64,000 nt of DNA from JALFST01 sp022779285 (GTDB taxonomy: Bacteria; Bacillota; Clostridia; Tissierellales; Peptoniphilaceae): assembly GCA_050313895.1 (NCBI GenBank), contig JBNPMI010000003.1; one strand, written 5' to 3'. The translations under genes and the position numbers were made by a program. Position 1 is the first letter of the stretch; every line of letters starts with the position of its first letter. Below are positions 33,906 through 42,769 of the stretch, piece after piece. The notes under the pieces were generated by a model. That model made no database searches and was not told the DNA's origin. It was given only the letters and a program-made list of their open reading frames with translations.

Positions 33906-35436
33906 ACAGTCCCTCCATTCGTTTTGCTCCCGACATATAAAGTCCCAATTCCTGTTCGTCGGTTTGCGACGGTTTTACATCCGCTACAATTTCTCCACTG
34001 TGCATCACAAGGATGCGGTCGGAAATCCCCAGAACTTCGCTGAGCTCAAAGGAGACAAGCAGGACGGCTTTTCCGGCATTCCGCTCTGCGATAATCTGCT
34101 GATGGATGTAGGAGATCGCTCCGACATCCAGACCGCGTGTAGGCTGAACCGCAATCAGCAAATTATGCTCTCTTTCCAATTCTCGAGCGATGATAGCTTT
34201 TTGCTGGTTTCCGCCGGACATGGATCGCGTGATCGTTTCTGTACCTTGACCTGCACGAACATCGTATTGAGCAATGAGCTTTTCGGAGTATTTTTTCACC
34301 GCATTTTCACGAATCATCCCATGATTTTGAAATTCCGGGAGAAAATAGCTTTGAAGAACCAGGTTTTTCGAAAGATTGTAATCCAAAATCAGTCCATATT
34401 TATGACGGTCTTCCGGAACGTGAGAAATGCCGTGTGTATTCCGATAGCGAATATTTTTGTTGGAAACATCCTCGCCGTTGAGCAGAATTTTTCCGGAATA
34501 ATTGTCAATCAGTCCGGTCAACGCTCCTACCAGCTCGGATTGTCCGTTACCGTCCACACCGGCAATACATACAATTTCCCCTTCCTTTACATGAAAGGAA
34601 ATGTCATGAAGCGGTTTTTGCCCGTCTCTCGGATGACTCAGAGAAAGATTCTGAATTTGGAGAACATCTTTTCCTAATTCAGGCTCTCCGAGATCAAAAT
34701 TCAAATTGACCTTGTGGCCGACCATAAGCCGGCTCATCTCCTCAATGCTCACATCCGCAACGGGTCTTGTATCGATCAGTTTTCCCTTACGCAAAATCGT
34801 GACCGTATCCGCAACCGCTTTGATTTCATTTAATTTATGCGTGATAAAGAGGATGGATTTGCCCTCCTGTACAAGCTGGCGCATGATGTCCATCAGCTCA
34901 TCAATTTCCTGCGGAGTGAGGACTGCCGTCGGCTCATCAAAGATTAAAATATCATTATTTCGATAAAGCATTTTAATGATCTCGACACGCTGCTGCTGTC
35001 CCACGGAAATATCCTCAATTTTCATATCAGGATCCAGGTGAAAATGATAGCGATCCGAGAGCTCGATGACTTTCTTACGGGCTTCCTTCATTTTCAAAAC
35101 GCCACCTGCTGCAGTTGTTTCGGCTCCAAGCACAACATTTTCCAGCACCGTAAAATTTTGTACCAGTTTAAAATGTTGGTGAACCATCCCAATACCATGC
35201 TTTGTTGCTTCGTTCGGATCGTGGATTTTGACAGGCTTTCCGTTGACACGAATCTCTCCGGAATCCGGTTCATATAATCCGAAGAGAATGGACATTAAAG
35301 TGGATTTGCCAGCACCATTCTCCCCTAACAAAGCTAAAATCTCTCCGTCATGCAATGTAATTGAGACATGATCATTGGCAATTACACCCGGAAAGGATTT
35401 TGTGATATTGAGCATTTCAATGACTTTTCGCTCCAT
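33898..35436 (-). CDS. nucleoside ABC transporter ATP-binding protein (NupO-like)
   Basis: Tandem-domain ATPase of 512 residues. The first domain has Walker A GENGAGKST at 38-46, signature ISVGQQQR and Walker B ILIFDEPTAVL. The second has a degenerate P-loop GVDGNGQSE, signature SMSGGNQQK and VQPTRGLDVGA, which is the pattern of sugar/nucleoside importers (RbsA-like). It is the first gene of the transporter operon. ATG 35436 follows GGAGGTTGCAT; 24 further open codons upstream overlap the promoter. Confidence 0.94.
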   Translation of the reverse strand: MERKVIEMLNITKSFPGVIANDHVSITLHDGEILALLGENGAGKSTLMSILFGLYEPDSGEIRVNGKPVKIHDPNEATKHGIGMVHQHFKLVQNFTVLENVVLGAETTAAGGVLKMKEARKKVIELSDRYHFHLDPDMKIEDISVGQQQRVEIIKMLYRNNDILIFDEPTAVLTPQEIDELMDIMRQLVQEGKSILFITHKLNEIKAVADTVTILRKGKLIDTRPVADVSIEEMSRLMVGHKVNLNFDLGEPELGKDVLQIQNLSLSHPRDGQKPLHDISFHVKEGEIVCIAGVDGNGQSELVGALTGLIDNYSGKILLNGEDVSNKNIRYRNTHGISHVPEDRHKYGLILDYNLSKNLVLQSYFLPEFQNHGMIRENAVKKYSEKLIAQYDVRAGQGTETITRSMSGGNQQKAIIARELEREHNLLIAVQPTRGLDVGAISYIHQQIIAERNAGKAVLLVSFELSEVLGISDRILVMHSGEIVADVKPSQTDEQELGLYMSGAKRMEGLYA

Positions 35437-35474
35437 ATGCAACCTCCAAGATAAAACGTTATCCACATTTATTA

Positions 35475-35505
35475 AGTATACCAAAAGTGCATGGATTTTG
35501 ACCAA
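35475..35505 (-). promoter_or_regulatory. candidate promoter for the nucleoside ABC operon
   Basis: On the minus strand TTGGTC (plus 35500-35505), 19 bases, TATACT (plus 35475-35480), about 39 bases before the ATPase start and just after a terminator. The spacer is longer than ideal. Confidence 0.45.
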
Positions 35506-35506
35506 C

Positions 35507-35543
35507 AAAAAACACCCCGTGCGGGGGCGCCGGGGTGTTTTTT
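35507..35543. terminator. bidirectional terminator between the LysM gene and the ABC operon
   Basis: AAAAAACACCCC and GGGGTGTTTTTT (12 bp) around a G+C-rich loop, starting one base past the LysM gene stop. The T-run on the minus strand makes it the terminator of that gene. Confidence 0.88.
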
Positions 35544-35544
35544 G

Positions 35545-35853
35545 TTAAATATTTGGAATGAGGAGGGATTGACCCGGATGTAGAGTCGCCTTATCCAAAT
35601 GATTTAATCGATAAATTTCACGAACAATATCTCGTGTATCTTGATTTGTTTTTTCAGCAAGAGGCTTGGCAATGCTCCAAACACTCTCCCCTCGTTGTAC
35701 AGTAATCGTACGAACGGGATTTTCGCTCATACCGAAAGCCTGCGTATCGGATAAAAAGCCGAAAAGCAGTACCGTGAACAAGGACAATAGAAAAATGCTG
35801 CTTACAAGAAATCTCATAAAGCGTTTATGATTGACAATTACCATGTGTTTCAT
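35545..35853 (-). CDS. LysM-domain membrane protein, YneA-like SOS division inhibitor candidate
   Basis: Protein of 102 residues: a positively charged start, one membrane helix (about 14-34, VSSIFLLSLFTVLLFGFL), and a C-terminal LysM domain (about 52-102) with TITVQRGESVWSIAKPLAE and LHPGQSLLIP. This is the plan of Bacillus YneA, which delays division during the SOS response. The promoter carries two LexA boxes, which supports the role. ATG 35853 follows GGAGGGTTGG. No lexA lies next to it, unlike in Bacillus. Sequence identity to YneA cannot be tested here, so the name is left blank. Confidence 0.8.
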   Translation of the reverse strand: MKHMVIVNHKRFMRFLVSSIFLLSLFTVLLFGFLSDTQAFGMSENPVRTITVQRGESVWSIAKPLAEKTNQDTRDIVREIYRLNHLDKATLHPGQSLLIPNI

Positions 35854-35866
35854 CCAACCCTCCAAA

Positions 35867-35879
35867 GAACATTTGTTCG
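35867..35879 (-). promoter_or_regulatory. LexA box 1 (SOS box)
   Basis: On the minus strand CGAACAAATGTTC matches the Gram-positive LexA/DinR consensus CGAACNNNYGTTC. It lies downstream of the -10, between the transcription start region and the ribosome binding site. Confidence 0.82.
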
Positions 35880-35889
35880 TGATAAATAT

Positions 35890-35918
35890 AGTATAAAAGA
35901 ACAAATGTTCTTTGTCAA
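35890..35918 (-). promoter_or_regulatory. sigma-A promoter of the LysM gene
   Basis: On the minus strand a perfect TTGACA (plus 35913-35918), 17 bases, TATACT (plus 35890-35895). The spacer contains LexA box 2. A strong core promoter blocked by LexA is the classic SOS design. Confidence 0.85.
35899..35910 (-). promoter_or_regulatory. LexA box 2 (SOS box) in the promoter spacer
   Basis: GAACATTTGTTC on the minus strand, a perfect 12-bp palindrome of the LexA type, between -35 and -10. Box 1 lies 20 bases away, so two LexA dimers could bind. Confidence 0.8.
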
Positions 35919-35937
35919 GTAAAAAAATATTTAATCG

Positions 35938-35970
35938 AAAAAAAAGATTCGAGATCATTCCCGAATCTTT
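35938..35970 (-). terminator. terminator after the ynbB-like gene
   Basis: On the minus strand AAAGATTCG and CGAATCTTT (9 bp) around a 10-base loop followed by a run of eight T. It ends the miaB-mutS-mutL-miaA-ynbB unit. Confidence 0.85.
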
Positions 35971-35978
35971 CTTCGAAA

Positions 35979-37244
35979 TTATTGAATAGCGTCTACCGTC
36001 AAAAGACAGGCCAGTTTTGCCTGTTCATAGACCACACCTCCTTGATAATAGACCATATACGGTTCACGCATCGGCCCGTCGGCACTGACCTCGATGGAAG
36101 ATCCGTCGATGAATCCGCCCGATGCCATGATCACGGGATCGGAATAACCGGGCATATCCCAAGGATACGGAACGGCATCGCTTCCTACGCTGGCCGCTTT
36201 TTGAACAGCGCGACAAAAGGCGATGACCTTCTCGCCATCCCTCAGCTCAATGGCTTCGATAATATCACTTCGAGGATCCGAGCTTGCCGGGATGACACGA
36301 AACCCCATGGACTCGTAGGTTTTCGCAAAAAGCAAAGCTCCACGCAACGCTTCCATCGTAATATGCGGTGCGAAAAACAGTCCCTGAAGCGTAGTACGTG
36401 TGGTACCGAAGGTAAGCCCTGTATCCTTTCCAAGCCCCGGAGCCGTGAGATGATTGATGCATCGCGTAATGATTTCCTTTTTCCCTGCAATATATCCTCC
36501 GGAAACGGCAATGCCGCCTCCCGGATTCTTGATCAGCGAACCGGCAATCACATCCGCGCCCACCTCCAGCGGTTCTTTTTCTTCCGTAAATTCTCCATAG
36601 CAATTGTCTACCAGAATCAGCACATCCGGTCTCACGGCACGAATGTGCTGAATCAGATTCTGAATTTCCGTGATCGTCAGTGCGCGGCGGTCGGTATATC
36701 CTGTGGAACGCTGAATTTCTATGAGCTTGACGTTCTTTTGAAGGGCAGCCTCAATTCCTTGATAATCCGGCTTTCCGTCCACGAAAGGCACCGCGTCGTA
36801 AATAACGCCCTTCTCCAGAAGGGTGCCGATTTCTTTCCCGCGAATTCCGATCACCTCTTGTAAGGTATCATAGGGATGTCCTGTCACCGCCAATAGACGA
36901 TCCCCTCTCTCAAGCAAGGAAAAAAGCACGGTGGCAAGGGCATGTGTTCCTGAGGCGATGGAAGCTCTCATAATCGCATCCTCAGCGCGAAATACGTCGC
37001 GGAAGATCCTTTCCGTTTTATCGCGTCCGACATCGCCATAGCCATATCCGGTCGCGGAGAAAAAATCCGCTTGCGAAAGGCTGTTTTTTTGCATAGCATG
37101 CAGCACCTTAAGCTGGTTGGCCGTTCGAATGCTTTGCAGCCTCTGAAAACGTGTTGCAAGCGCTTTTTCCGCCTGATCGACAATCTCCAGGGCTCTTTCG
37201 GAGACTCCGTAGAGCGTATGATAAATTTTTTGTTCTGTATTCAT
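35979..37244 (-). CDS. PLP-dependent YnbB family protein (methionine gamma-lyase-like, 'aluminium resistance')
   Basis: Protein of 421 residues with the Cys/Met metabolism PLP fold. Blocks: GYGYGDVGRDKTERIFRDVF near the N-terminus, ILVDNCYGEFTE (Asp for the PLP ring nitrogen) and SLIKNPGGGIA with the Schiff-base Lys. The family is common in Firmicutes next to miaA/hfq/glnR, often annotated as methionine gamma-lyase family or aluminium resistance, with no firmly proven reaction. ATG 37244 follows GAAGGAATCCA. It is last in its operon. Confidence 0.88.
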   Translation of the reverse strand: MNTEQKIYHTLYGVSERALEIVDQAEKALATRFQRLQSIRTANQLKVLHAMQKNSLSQADFFSATGYGYGDVGRDKTERIFRDVFRAEDAIMRASIASGTHALATVLFSLLERGDRLLAVTGHPYDTLQEVIGIRGKEIGTLLEKGVIYDAVPFVDGKPDYQGIEAALQKNVKLIEIQRSTGYTDRRALTITEIQNLIQHIRAVRPDVLILVDNCYGEFTEEKEPLEVGADVIAGSLIKNPGGGIAVSGGYIAGKKEIITRCINHLTAPGLGKDTGLTFGTTRTTLQGLFFAPHITMEALRGALLFAKTYESMGFRVIPASSDPRSDIIEAIELRDGEKVIAFCRAVQKAASVGSDAVPYPWDMPGYSDPVIMASGGFIDGSSIEVSADGPMREPYMVYYQGGVVYEQAKLACLLTVDAIQ

Positions 37245-37275
37245 TGGATTCCTTCTGAAAGCGAAGCATGAGATC

Positions 37276-38217
37276 TCAATTCTCAAAAAGAAATGCTCTC
37301 GTTCGCTCATATAATTCTTTTCTGATTGCCTCTTTATCCAGTTTGGAACGATCCAGCCAGAGGAAGCCTGGGTCCTTTCGAAACCAGGTTAATTGCCTTT
37401 TCGCGTAATTCCTTGAGTTTTTTTGAATTAAACGAATCATTTCATTTCGATTGACGATCCCTCGGAAATACCAAAGAACCTCTTGGTATCCGATGGCTTT
37501 CATCGCCTGGGTATTATGAGAAATTCCGGAATCGATCAGCGTCTGATTTTCTTCGATCAGCCCCTCCTCTATCATCCGGATCACTCGCTGATCGATACGT
37601 CGGTAAAGAGCCTCTCTTTCGTCTGTCAGAACAAAGCAGAGCGCATCCCAGCGCCTGCTTCGGTTCTTCTCCTTTTTTTGCGCAGAAAGAGGAATACCTG
37701 TTTCCCGATAAACTTCCCATGCCCGAATCAATTTTTTTCGATCCGCGGGAGTCAGCATCCGTGCCGTCTCGGGATCAACCTTTTTTACCATATGATAGAG
37801 TGTAACACCATGATCTTTTTTATATAGAGTTTGCAGCTCCGCACGTAATTCGGGATCAAAATTGACACCGCCGAATTGGAAATCATGTAAAATCGCCTCC
37901 ATATACAGACCGGTTCCGCCGACAAAAAGTGGGAAATGTCCACGCGAACGAATCTCTGAGAGAATACGATAGGCATCCTGTTGATAGCGCTCCGCCGTAT
38001 ATCTTTCCCCCGGACAGACAAAATCCAGCAAGTGATGCGGTATCCCTTGCATTTCCTCTTGAGAAAGCTTGGCGGTACCGATATTCATCCCCCGATAAAT
38101 CTGCATCGAATCCATGGACAGGATCTCCATATTCAGCTTTTGCGCCAAATCGATGCTCAGCTCGGATTTTCCGACGGCCGTAGGACCTGCGATAAATACA
38201 AGCTTTTCCGATGTCAT
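37276..38217 (-). CDS. miaA: tRNA dimethylallyltransferase
   Basis: Enzyme of 313 residues that puts the isopentenyl group on A37 of tRNAs reading U-starting codons. P-loop GPTAVGKSE near residue 11; DSMQIYRGMNIGTAK, GGTGLYMEAIL and YAKRQLTWFRKD are family blocks. It acts before MiaB, which is encoded in the same operon. It overlaps the mutL stop by four bases. The usual hfq neighbour is absent. Confidence 0.96.
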   Translation of the reverse strand: MTSEKLVFIAGPTAVGKSELSIDLAQKLNMEILSMDSMQIYRGMNIGTAKLSQEEMQGIPHHLLDFVCPGERYTAERYQQDAYRILSEIRSRGHFPLFVGGTGLYMEAILHDFQFGGVNFDPELRAELQTLYKKDHGVTLYHMVKKVDPETARMLTPADRKKLIRAWEVYRETGIPLSAQKKEKNRSRRWDALCFVLTDEREALYRRIDQRVIRMIEEGLIEENQTLIDSGISHNTQAMKAIGYQEVLWYFRGIVNRNEMIRLIQKNSRNYAKRQLTWFRKDPGFLWLDRSKLDKEAIRKELYERTRAFLFEN

Positions 38218-40127
38218 GATAACACCCGCAAAAACATCTTTTCAAGATCTGATTTTTTTCGAACCACAATCGTTGGGCGTCCATGAGGACAGGTAAGCGG
38301 AAATTCCGTTTGTGAAAGTGCAAGATAGAGCGCGCGAACCTCGGCATAGCTGAGCACATCTCCCTGTTTGACAGAGGCTCTGCACGCCTTGGTTGCAATC
38401 TGATCAATGATTTCCTCATAATTTTTGAGATGTCCGTAGTCCATATCGATAAGATCAAAGAATACCTGGTCATCACTTGCCGACTTGAAAATCGTAGGAA
38501 CAGCGCGAAGGGCCACACGATTCTCTCCCAAAATGGAAAAGTCAAAGCCTGCTCTGCGAAGGATTTCGCCGCGAAGGGCCAACGTTTCCATCTGTACACT
38601 CGTAAGCTGAAGCGTCAATGGCAGAGCCAGCTGCTGTGAAACGATCATATCGGTTTCGAATTGCTTGCGATATCGCTCATAATTGATTCTCTCATGTGCC
38701 GCATGCTGATCGATCAAATAGAGCTCATCTCTTCCCGTATGCTGCAAAAGAATATAAGTTCGAAATGCGATACCGATAAATTTCAGCTCTTCAAAATCAG
38801 GCAGGACGGAATGCTTTTTTGGTAAATCCATACCCTCCGCATGCATTTGTATCACTCCGCTATCATCAGCGGTTGCTTTTTGTTCCATAAAATTCGAATC
38901 CGATTCCGCATCATCCTCGTCATCGATCTCATAAATTGCTTTGTTTTGCCTGCAGGAGGTTTCGAATAACGAAAACTCTTTTGATGTGCTCGTCTTTGCC
39001 GTATCCGGCAAGTCATCACTCGATGGCGTCTGCTTATGCTCAGAGGATGGCCACCCATATTGATCCAATATTTGCTGATAGCTTTCTTCGGTCGAAAGCG
39101 TTTGAAAAAGATCGGGAGTTTCTTTTTTTTGCGTGGGAATCACGGAATGAGAAAATAAAGCACGATGCAAGGTTTGCTCAATTAAATGGAGCAACGTCTC
39201 CTCATGATCAAATTTCACCTTCTGCTTATTCGGATGTACATTGATATCGATGTTTTTCGGATCTGTTTCAATAAAGATCTGAAATGCCGGATATCTTCCG
39301 TTGGGAATCACTGATTTATAAGGTTCTTCCGCTGCGTTTCGCAGAGCATCATCCTCAATGGTCCGGCCGTTGATATAAAAAAACTGCATTGCGCGATTGC
39401 CGCGGAAAAACGTGTTATTTGCGATTCTTCCATGTATATGATAATCGCCGTCTTCCGCATCGACAGCAAGCAAAGCATCATGATATGCGCTTCCGAAGAG
39501 CAGCATCAGATTTTCATTAAATGTATTTTCCCGACGGGTTTGAAAGACGCGCCGGCCATCCTTGATGAAGCGAAAAGAAATCTCGGGATGACCGATCGCC
39601 AAACGATAGAGCAACGAAGAAATCTGATTTGCCTCGGCAGCATCACTCTTTAGAAATTTTCGACGCACAGGCACGTTGGAGAAGAGATTTTTCACCTCCA
39701 TCGTGGTTCCGGAAGGCATGGCTACTTTTTTTCGGCGAATCATCTGTCCGGCTTCAAATTGAATCTCCAGCCCGGTATCTTTCACGGTTTGACGAGAACG
39801 AGCACGAACGTCGGCGACAGCAACGATACTCGCAAGCGCTTCTCCGCGAAATCCCATGGTTTTGACGGAATAGAGATCTTCAAAGCCTGTAATTTTCGAG
39901 GTAGCATGTCTGAGAAAGGCTACCTCCATTTCCTCCTCCGGGATGCCCTTTCCATTGTCGCTGACAAGAATTTTTTCTTTTCCGCCTGCTTCAATCTCAA
40001 CGGTGATTTCAGTCGCTTCGGCATCAATGGAATTTTCCGCCAACTCTTTTACAACGGAAACCGGACGCTCGATGACCTCTCCTGCAGCAATTTTTTGTAT
40101 GGTATCCTCACTGAGAAGATGAATCAT
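38214..40127 (-). CDS. mutL: DNA mismatch repair protein MutL
   Basis: Protein of 637 residues. The N-terminal GHKL ATPase has ENSIDAEATEI (Bergerat motif I), VSDNGKGIPEEE and GFRGEALASI. A variable linker (about 340-440) leads to the C-terminal dimerisation/endonuclease domain with DQHAAHERINYE and a metal-binding tail ACRASVKQGD and FPLTCPHGRPT, as expected for species without MutH. It is coupled to mutS and miaA by ATGA overlaps. Confidence 0.97.
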   Translation of the reverse strand: MIHLLSEDTIQKIAAGEVIERPVSVVKELAENSIDAEATEITVEIEAGGKEKILVSDNGKGIPEEEMEVAFLRHATSKITGFEDLYSVKTMGFRGEALASIVAVADVRARSRQTVKDTGLEIQFEAGQMIRRKKVAMPSGTTMEVKNLFSNVPVRRKFLKSDAAEANQISSLLYRLAIGHPEISFRFIKDGRRVFQTRRENTFNENLMLLFGSAYHDALLAVDAEDGDYHIHGRIANNTFFRGNRAMQFFYINGRTIEDDALRNAAEEPYKSVIPNGRYPAFQIFIETDPKNIDINVHPNKQKVKFDHEETLLHLIEQTLHRALFSHSVIPTQKKETPDLFQTLSTEESYQQILDQYGWPSSEHKQTPSSDDLPDTAKTSTSKEFSLFETSCRQNKAIYEIDDEDDAESDSNFMEQKATADDSGVIQMHAEGMDLPKKHSVLPDFEELKFIGIAFRTYILLQHTGRDELYLIDQHAAHERINYERYRKQFETDMIVSQQLALPLTLQLTSVQMETLALRGEILRRAGFDFSILGENRVALRAVPTIFKSASDDQVFFDLIDMDYGHLKNYEEIIDQIATKACRASVKQGDVLSYAEVRALYLALSQTEFPLTCPHGRPTIVVRKKSDLEKMFLRVLS

Positions 40128-42769
40128 AAATCCTCCTTTTCTGAATCCGATATCAGTGCCGAGGCACGCTGAACAAAGGTACTTAGCTGAATCAATGCAT
40201 CCATGGGCGCTATATGATTCACATCCACCCGCGCTAATTCGGAAAGCAAGGCTTCTCTTTGAAAATCGTGAAAGTCCTGTTGTCGATTGTGTGAAGCATC
40301 CGCTTCTTTCACAAAGGACACATCATGAATCTGGTCGATATTGGCTAAAATATGTGATGCACGCGTCAAGATGGCTTCCGGTATTCCTGACAGCCTTGCG
40401 ACCTCGATTCCATAGCTTCGATTCGCCTTCCCCTCGGTAACACGGCGTAAAAAAACAAGCTCGCCATCGGATTCCGTAATTTCCACCTTGCGATTCTGTA
40501 TTTTATTTTCCGGCTTTCCCAGGACGGTCAGCTCATGATAGTGTGTAGCAAAAAGCGTCTTTGCGGGGAGCTTTTTGGAGAGATACTCCAAAATAGCATA
40601 AGCAATGGCGAGCCCGTCATCGGTACTCGTGCCTCTTCCGACCTCATCGAGTACGAGAAAGCTTTGCGCGGTAGCATCTCGCAGGATATCCGCCATTTCC
40701 ATCATTTCCACCATGAAGGTGGATTCTCCGCGTGCCAGATGATCGGTGGCGCCGATGCGTGTGAAAATTCGATCGGTGACGGGAAGCTCACATTTGCTCG
40801 CGGGTACAAAGGAGCCAATCTGCGCCATGATTAAAATCAGTGCATTTTGACGCATATATGTGGATTTTCCGGCCATATTCGGTCCGGTAATGATTTGAAT
40901 CCGATTGTGTTCCTCGCCGATTTGCAGATCATTGGGAATAAATTCTCCATGCATTTTGGATTCGACAACCGGATGTCTCCCCTCTTCAATGCAAATCACA
41001 TCTTCATCATGAAATCGGGGACGAACGTAATGCCGATCGCAGGCAAGCTCGGCGAATGCTGCGTAGCCATCCAGTGTTGCCAAAAGAGAGGCCTGTTCCT
41101 GAATGCGTAAGGATTGCTCGGCAATGGATGCGCGAATTCTTTGGAAAATTGCATATTCCATATCCCGGGACTGCGTAGCGCTTCCTAAAATTCTTCCTGC
41201 CTGAGCTTCCAGAAAGTCTGTTGTATATCTTTCCGCATTTTTCAGCGTTTGCCTTCGTTGAAACTCCTCCGGAACACGATCCTGATACGATTTTGTGACC
41301 TCAATAAAATAGCCCTGATTTTTGCGATATACAATGCGCAGCGTTTTGATTCCCGTCTGCTCACGCAGACGAGCCTCATACTGCAAAAGCTCCGATTGCG
41401 CATCCTCACTGCCCTCACGCAGCGCGTCAAGGGCCTCATCATACCCCTTTTGAATCATTCCTCCCTCTGTAATGGAGATCGGCGGATCCGGCACAATCGC
41501 ACTTTCGATCAGCCTTCGAATATCCTCCATGGGATCCAATAGACCTCCCAGCTGTTCTAAAGAATGATCCGAGGAATGAAGCAGAACCTGCTGAATCTCC
41601 GGAAGAGGTTCCTGAGAAATCGCAAGACTTCGCAGATCTCTTGCGTTCGAGCGATTGAAGGAAAGCTTGCTGAGAAGCCTCTCCAAATCATATATGCGAT
41701 AAAGCAATTCTCTTAATTTCATTCGAACAGATGCATTTTTTACAAGAGCTTCCACCGTGTCCAGTCTCTCTTCAATTTGTTCTCGATCTAAAAGAGGCAT
41801 TTCAATCCAGGAAGCGATTTTTCTCGAGCCCATGGCTGTGCGTGCTTGATCGAGTACGGAAAGCAGAGTATCCTTGCGGGTATGATCCTGTAAATTGACA
41901 AGAAGCTCCAGATTGTCTCTCGTTGCAGCATTCATCTCAAGATAGCGATGGGGCTCAATCCATTGTACCATCTGTAAATGAGGAAATACCTCCTCCTGGA
42001 ATGCATAGACATAATCAAAGAGAGAAACCGTCGAAAGCAATGCAGGGATTCGATTGCGAAAAATCGATGCTCCCTTTCCTTTGGTGTAATGAGCTATTTT
42101 GGTTTTCAGATCCCGGGGACTGATTTTTTCAGCATCCATATGGGTAATCGGTATGCCCTCGTTTCTGAAAAGCTCCTCTAATTGCAGCATAGCGTCCCGG
42201 TTCTGCTCATCCTGCAAAATCAATATCTCGGATGGGTGAATCGCTTTTGACCACGAATCAATCTCATTGGCAGGCTTCTTCGCCTTCCATTGAGTGGTAT
42301 AAACCTGACCGGTTGAGATATCCGCATAGCAAAGCCCTACCGTATGATCGTATAGATATGCGCTCAAAAGGTAATTGTTTTCGTGCATATTGAGGCTTTC
42401 CTGATCAGAAATCGTTCCGGGTGTTAAAATACGTGTAACGGCGCGCTTCACAAGTCCCTTTGCTTCCTTGGGGTCCTCCATCTGATCGACCAGACAGACC
42501 TTGTAGCCGTTGGATACGAGCTTTGCCGCATAGCTTTGAATCACCTGATGAGGAACTCCCGCCATGGGGCAGCGTTCGTCAAGGCCGCAGTCCCTCCCTG
42601 TCAGGGCCAGCTCCAGCACACGAGACGACACAACGGCATCATCAAAAAACATCTCATAAAAGTCGCCGAGACGGTACATGATGATGCAATCCGGATATTG
42701 ATTTTTAATGGAAACATAGTGCGCCATCATTGGCGAGAGACGCTCTGTATCAATCGTATCCCAAACCAT
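40124..42769 (-). CDS. mutS: DNA mismatch repair protein MutS
   Basis: Mismatch-recognition ATPase of 881 residues. The DNA-contacting motif is YRLGDFYEMFFDDA (the GxFYE-type loop), the ATPase has Walker A GPNMAGKST at 629-637, FLVLDEVGRGTSTDDG and LFATHYHEL. The start overlaps the miaB stop by one base (TAATG), and the ribosome binding site is weak, so translation probably depends on coupling. The first residues up to SPMMAHYVSIKNQYPD match the family. Confidence 0.97.
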   Translation of the reverse strand: MVWDTIDTERLSPMMAHYVSIKNQYPDCIIMYRLGDFYEMFFDDAVVSSRVLELALTGRDCGLDERCPMAGVPHQVIQSYAAKLVSNGYKVCLVDQMEDPKEAKGLVKRAVTRILTPGTISDQESLNMHENNYLLSAYLYDHTVGLCYADISTGQVYTTQWKAKKPANEIDSWSKAIHPSEILILQDEQNRDAMLQLEELFRNEGIPITHMDAEKISPRDLKTKIAHYTKGKGASIFRNRIPALLSTVSLFDYVYAFQEEVFPHLQMVQWIEPHRYLEMNAATRDNLELLVNLQDHTRKDTLLSVLDQARTAMGSRKIASWIEMPLLDREQIEERLDTVEALVKNASVRMKLRELLYRIYDLERLLSKLSFNRSNARDLRSLAISQEPLPEIQQVLLHSSDHSLEQLGGLLDPMEDIRRLIESAIVPDPPISITEGGMIQKGYDEALDALREGSEDAQSELLQYEARLREQTGIKTLRIVYRKNQGYFIEVTKSYQDRVPEEFQRRQTLKNAERYTTDFLEAQAGRILGSATQSRDMEYAIFQRIRASIAEQSLRIQEQASLLATLDGYAAFAELACDRHYVRPRFHDEDVICIEEGRHPVVESKMHGEFIPNDLQIGEEHNRIQIITGPNMAGKSTYMRQNALILIMAQIGSFVPASKCELPVTDRIFTRIGATDHLARGESTFMVEMMEMADILRDATAQSFLVLDEVGRGTSTDDGLAIAYAILEYLSKKLPAKTLFATHYHELTVLGKPENKIQNRKVEITESDGELVFLRRVTEGKANRSYGIEVARLSGIPEAILTRASHILANIDQIHDVSFVKEADASHNRQQDFHDFQREALLSELARVDVNHIAPMDALIQLSTFVQRASALISDSEKEDL

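Noticed and set aside
33778..34677. Plus-strand open frame of 299 codons
   Set aside because: It lies opposite the strongly supported ABC permease and ATPase genes and has no recognisable domain.
35982..36863. Plus-strand open frame of 293 codons
   Set aside because: Antisense shadow of the PLP-dependent YnbB-like gene; no start signal and no domain.
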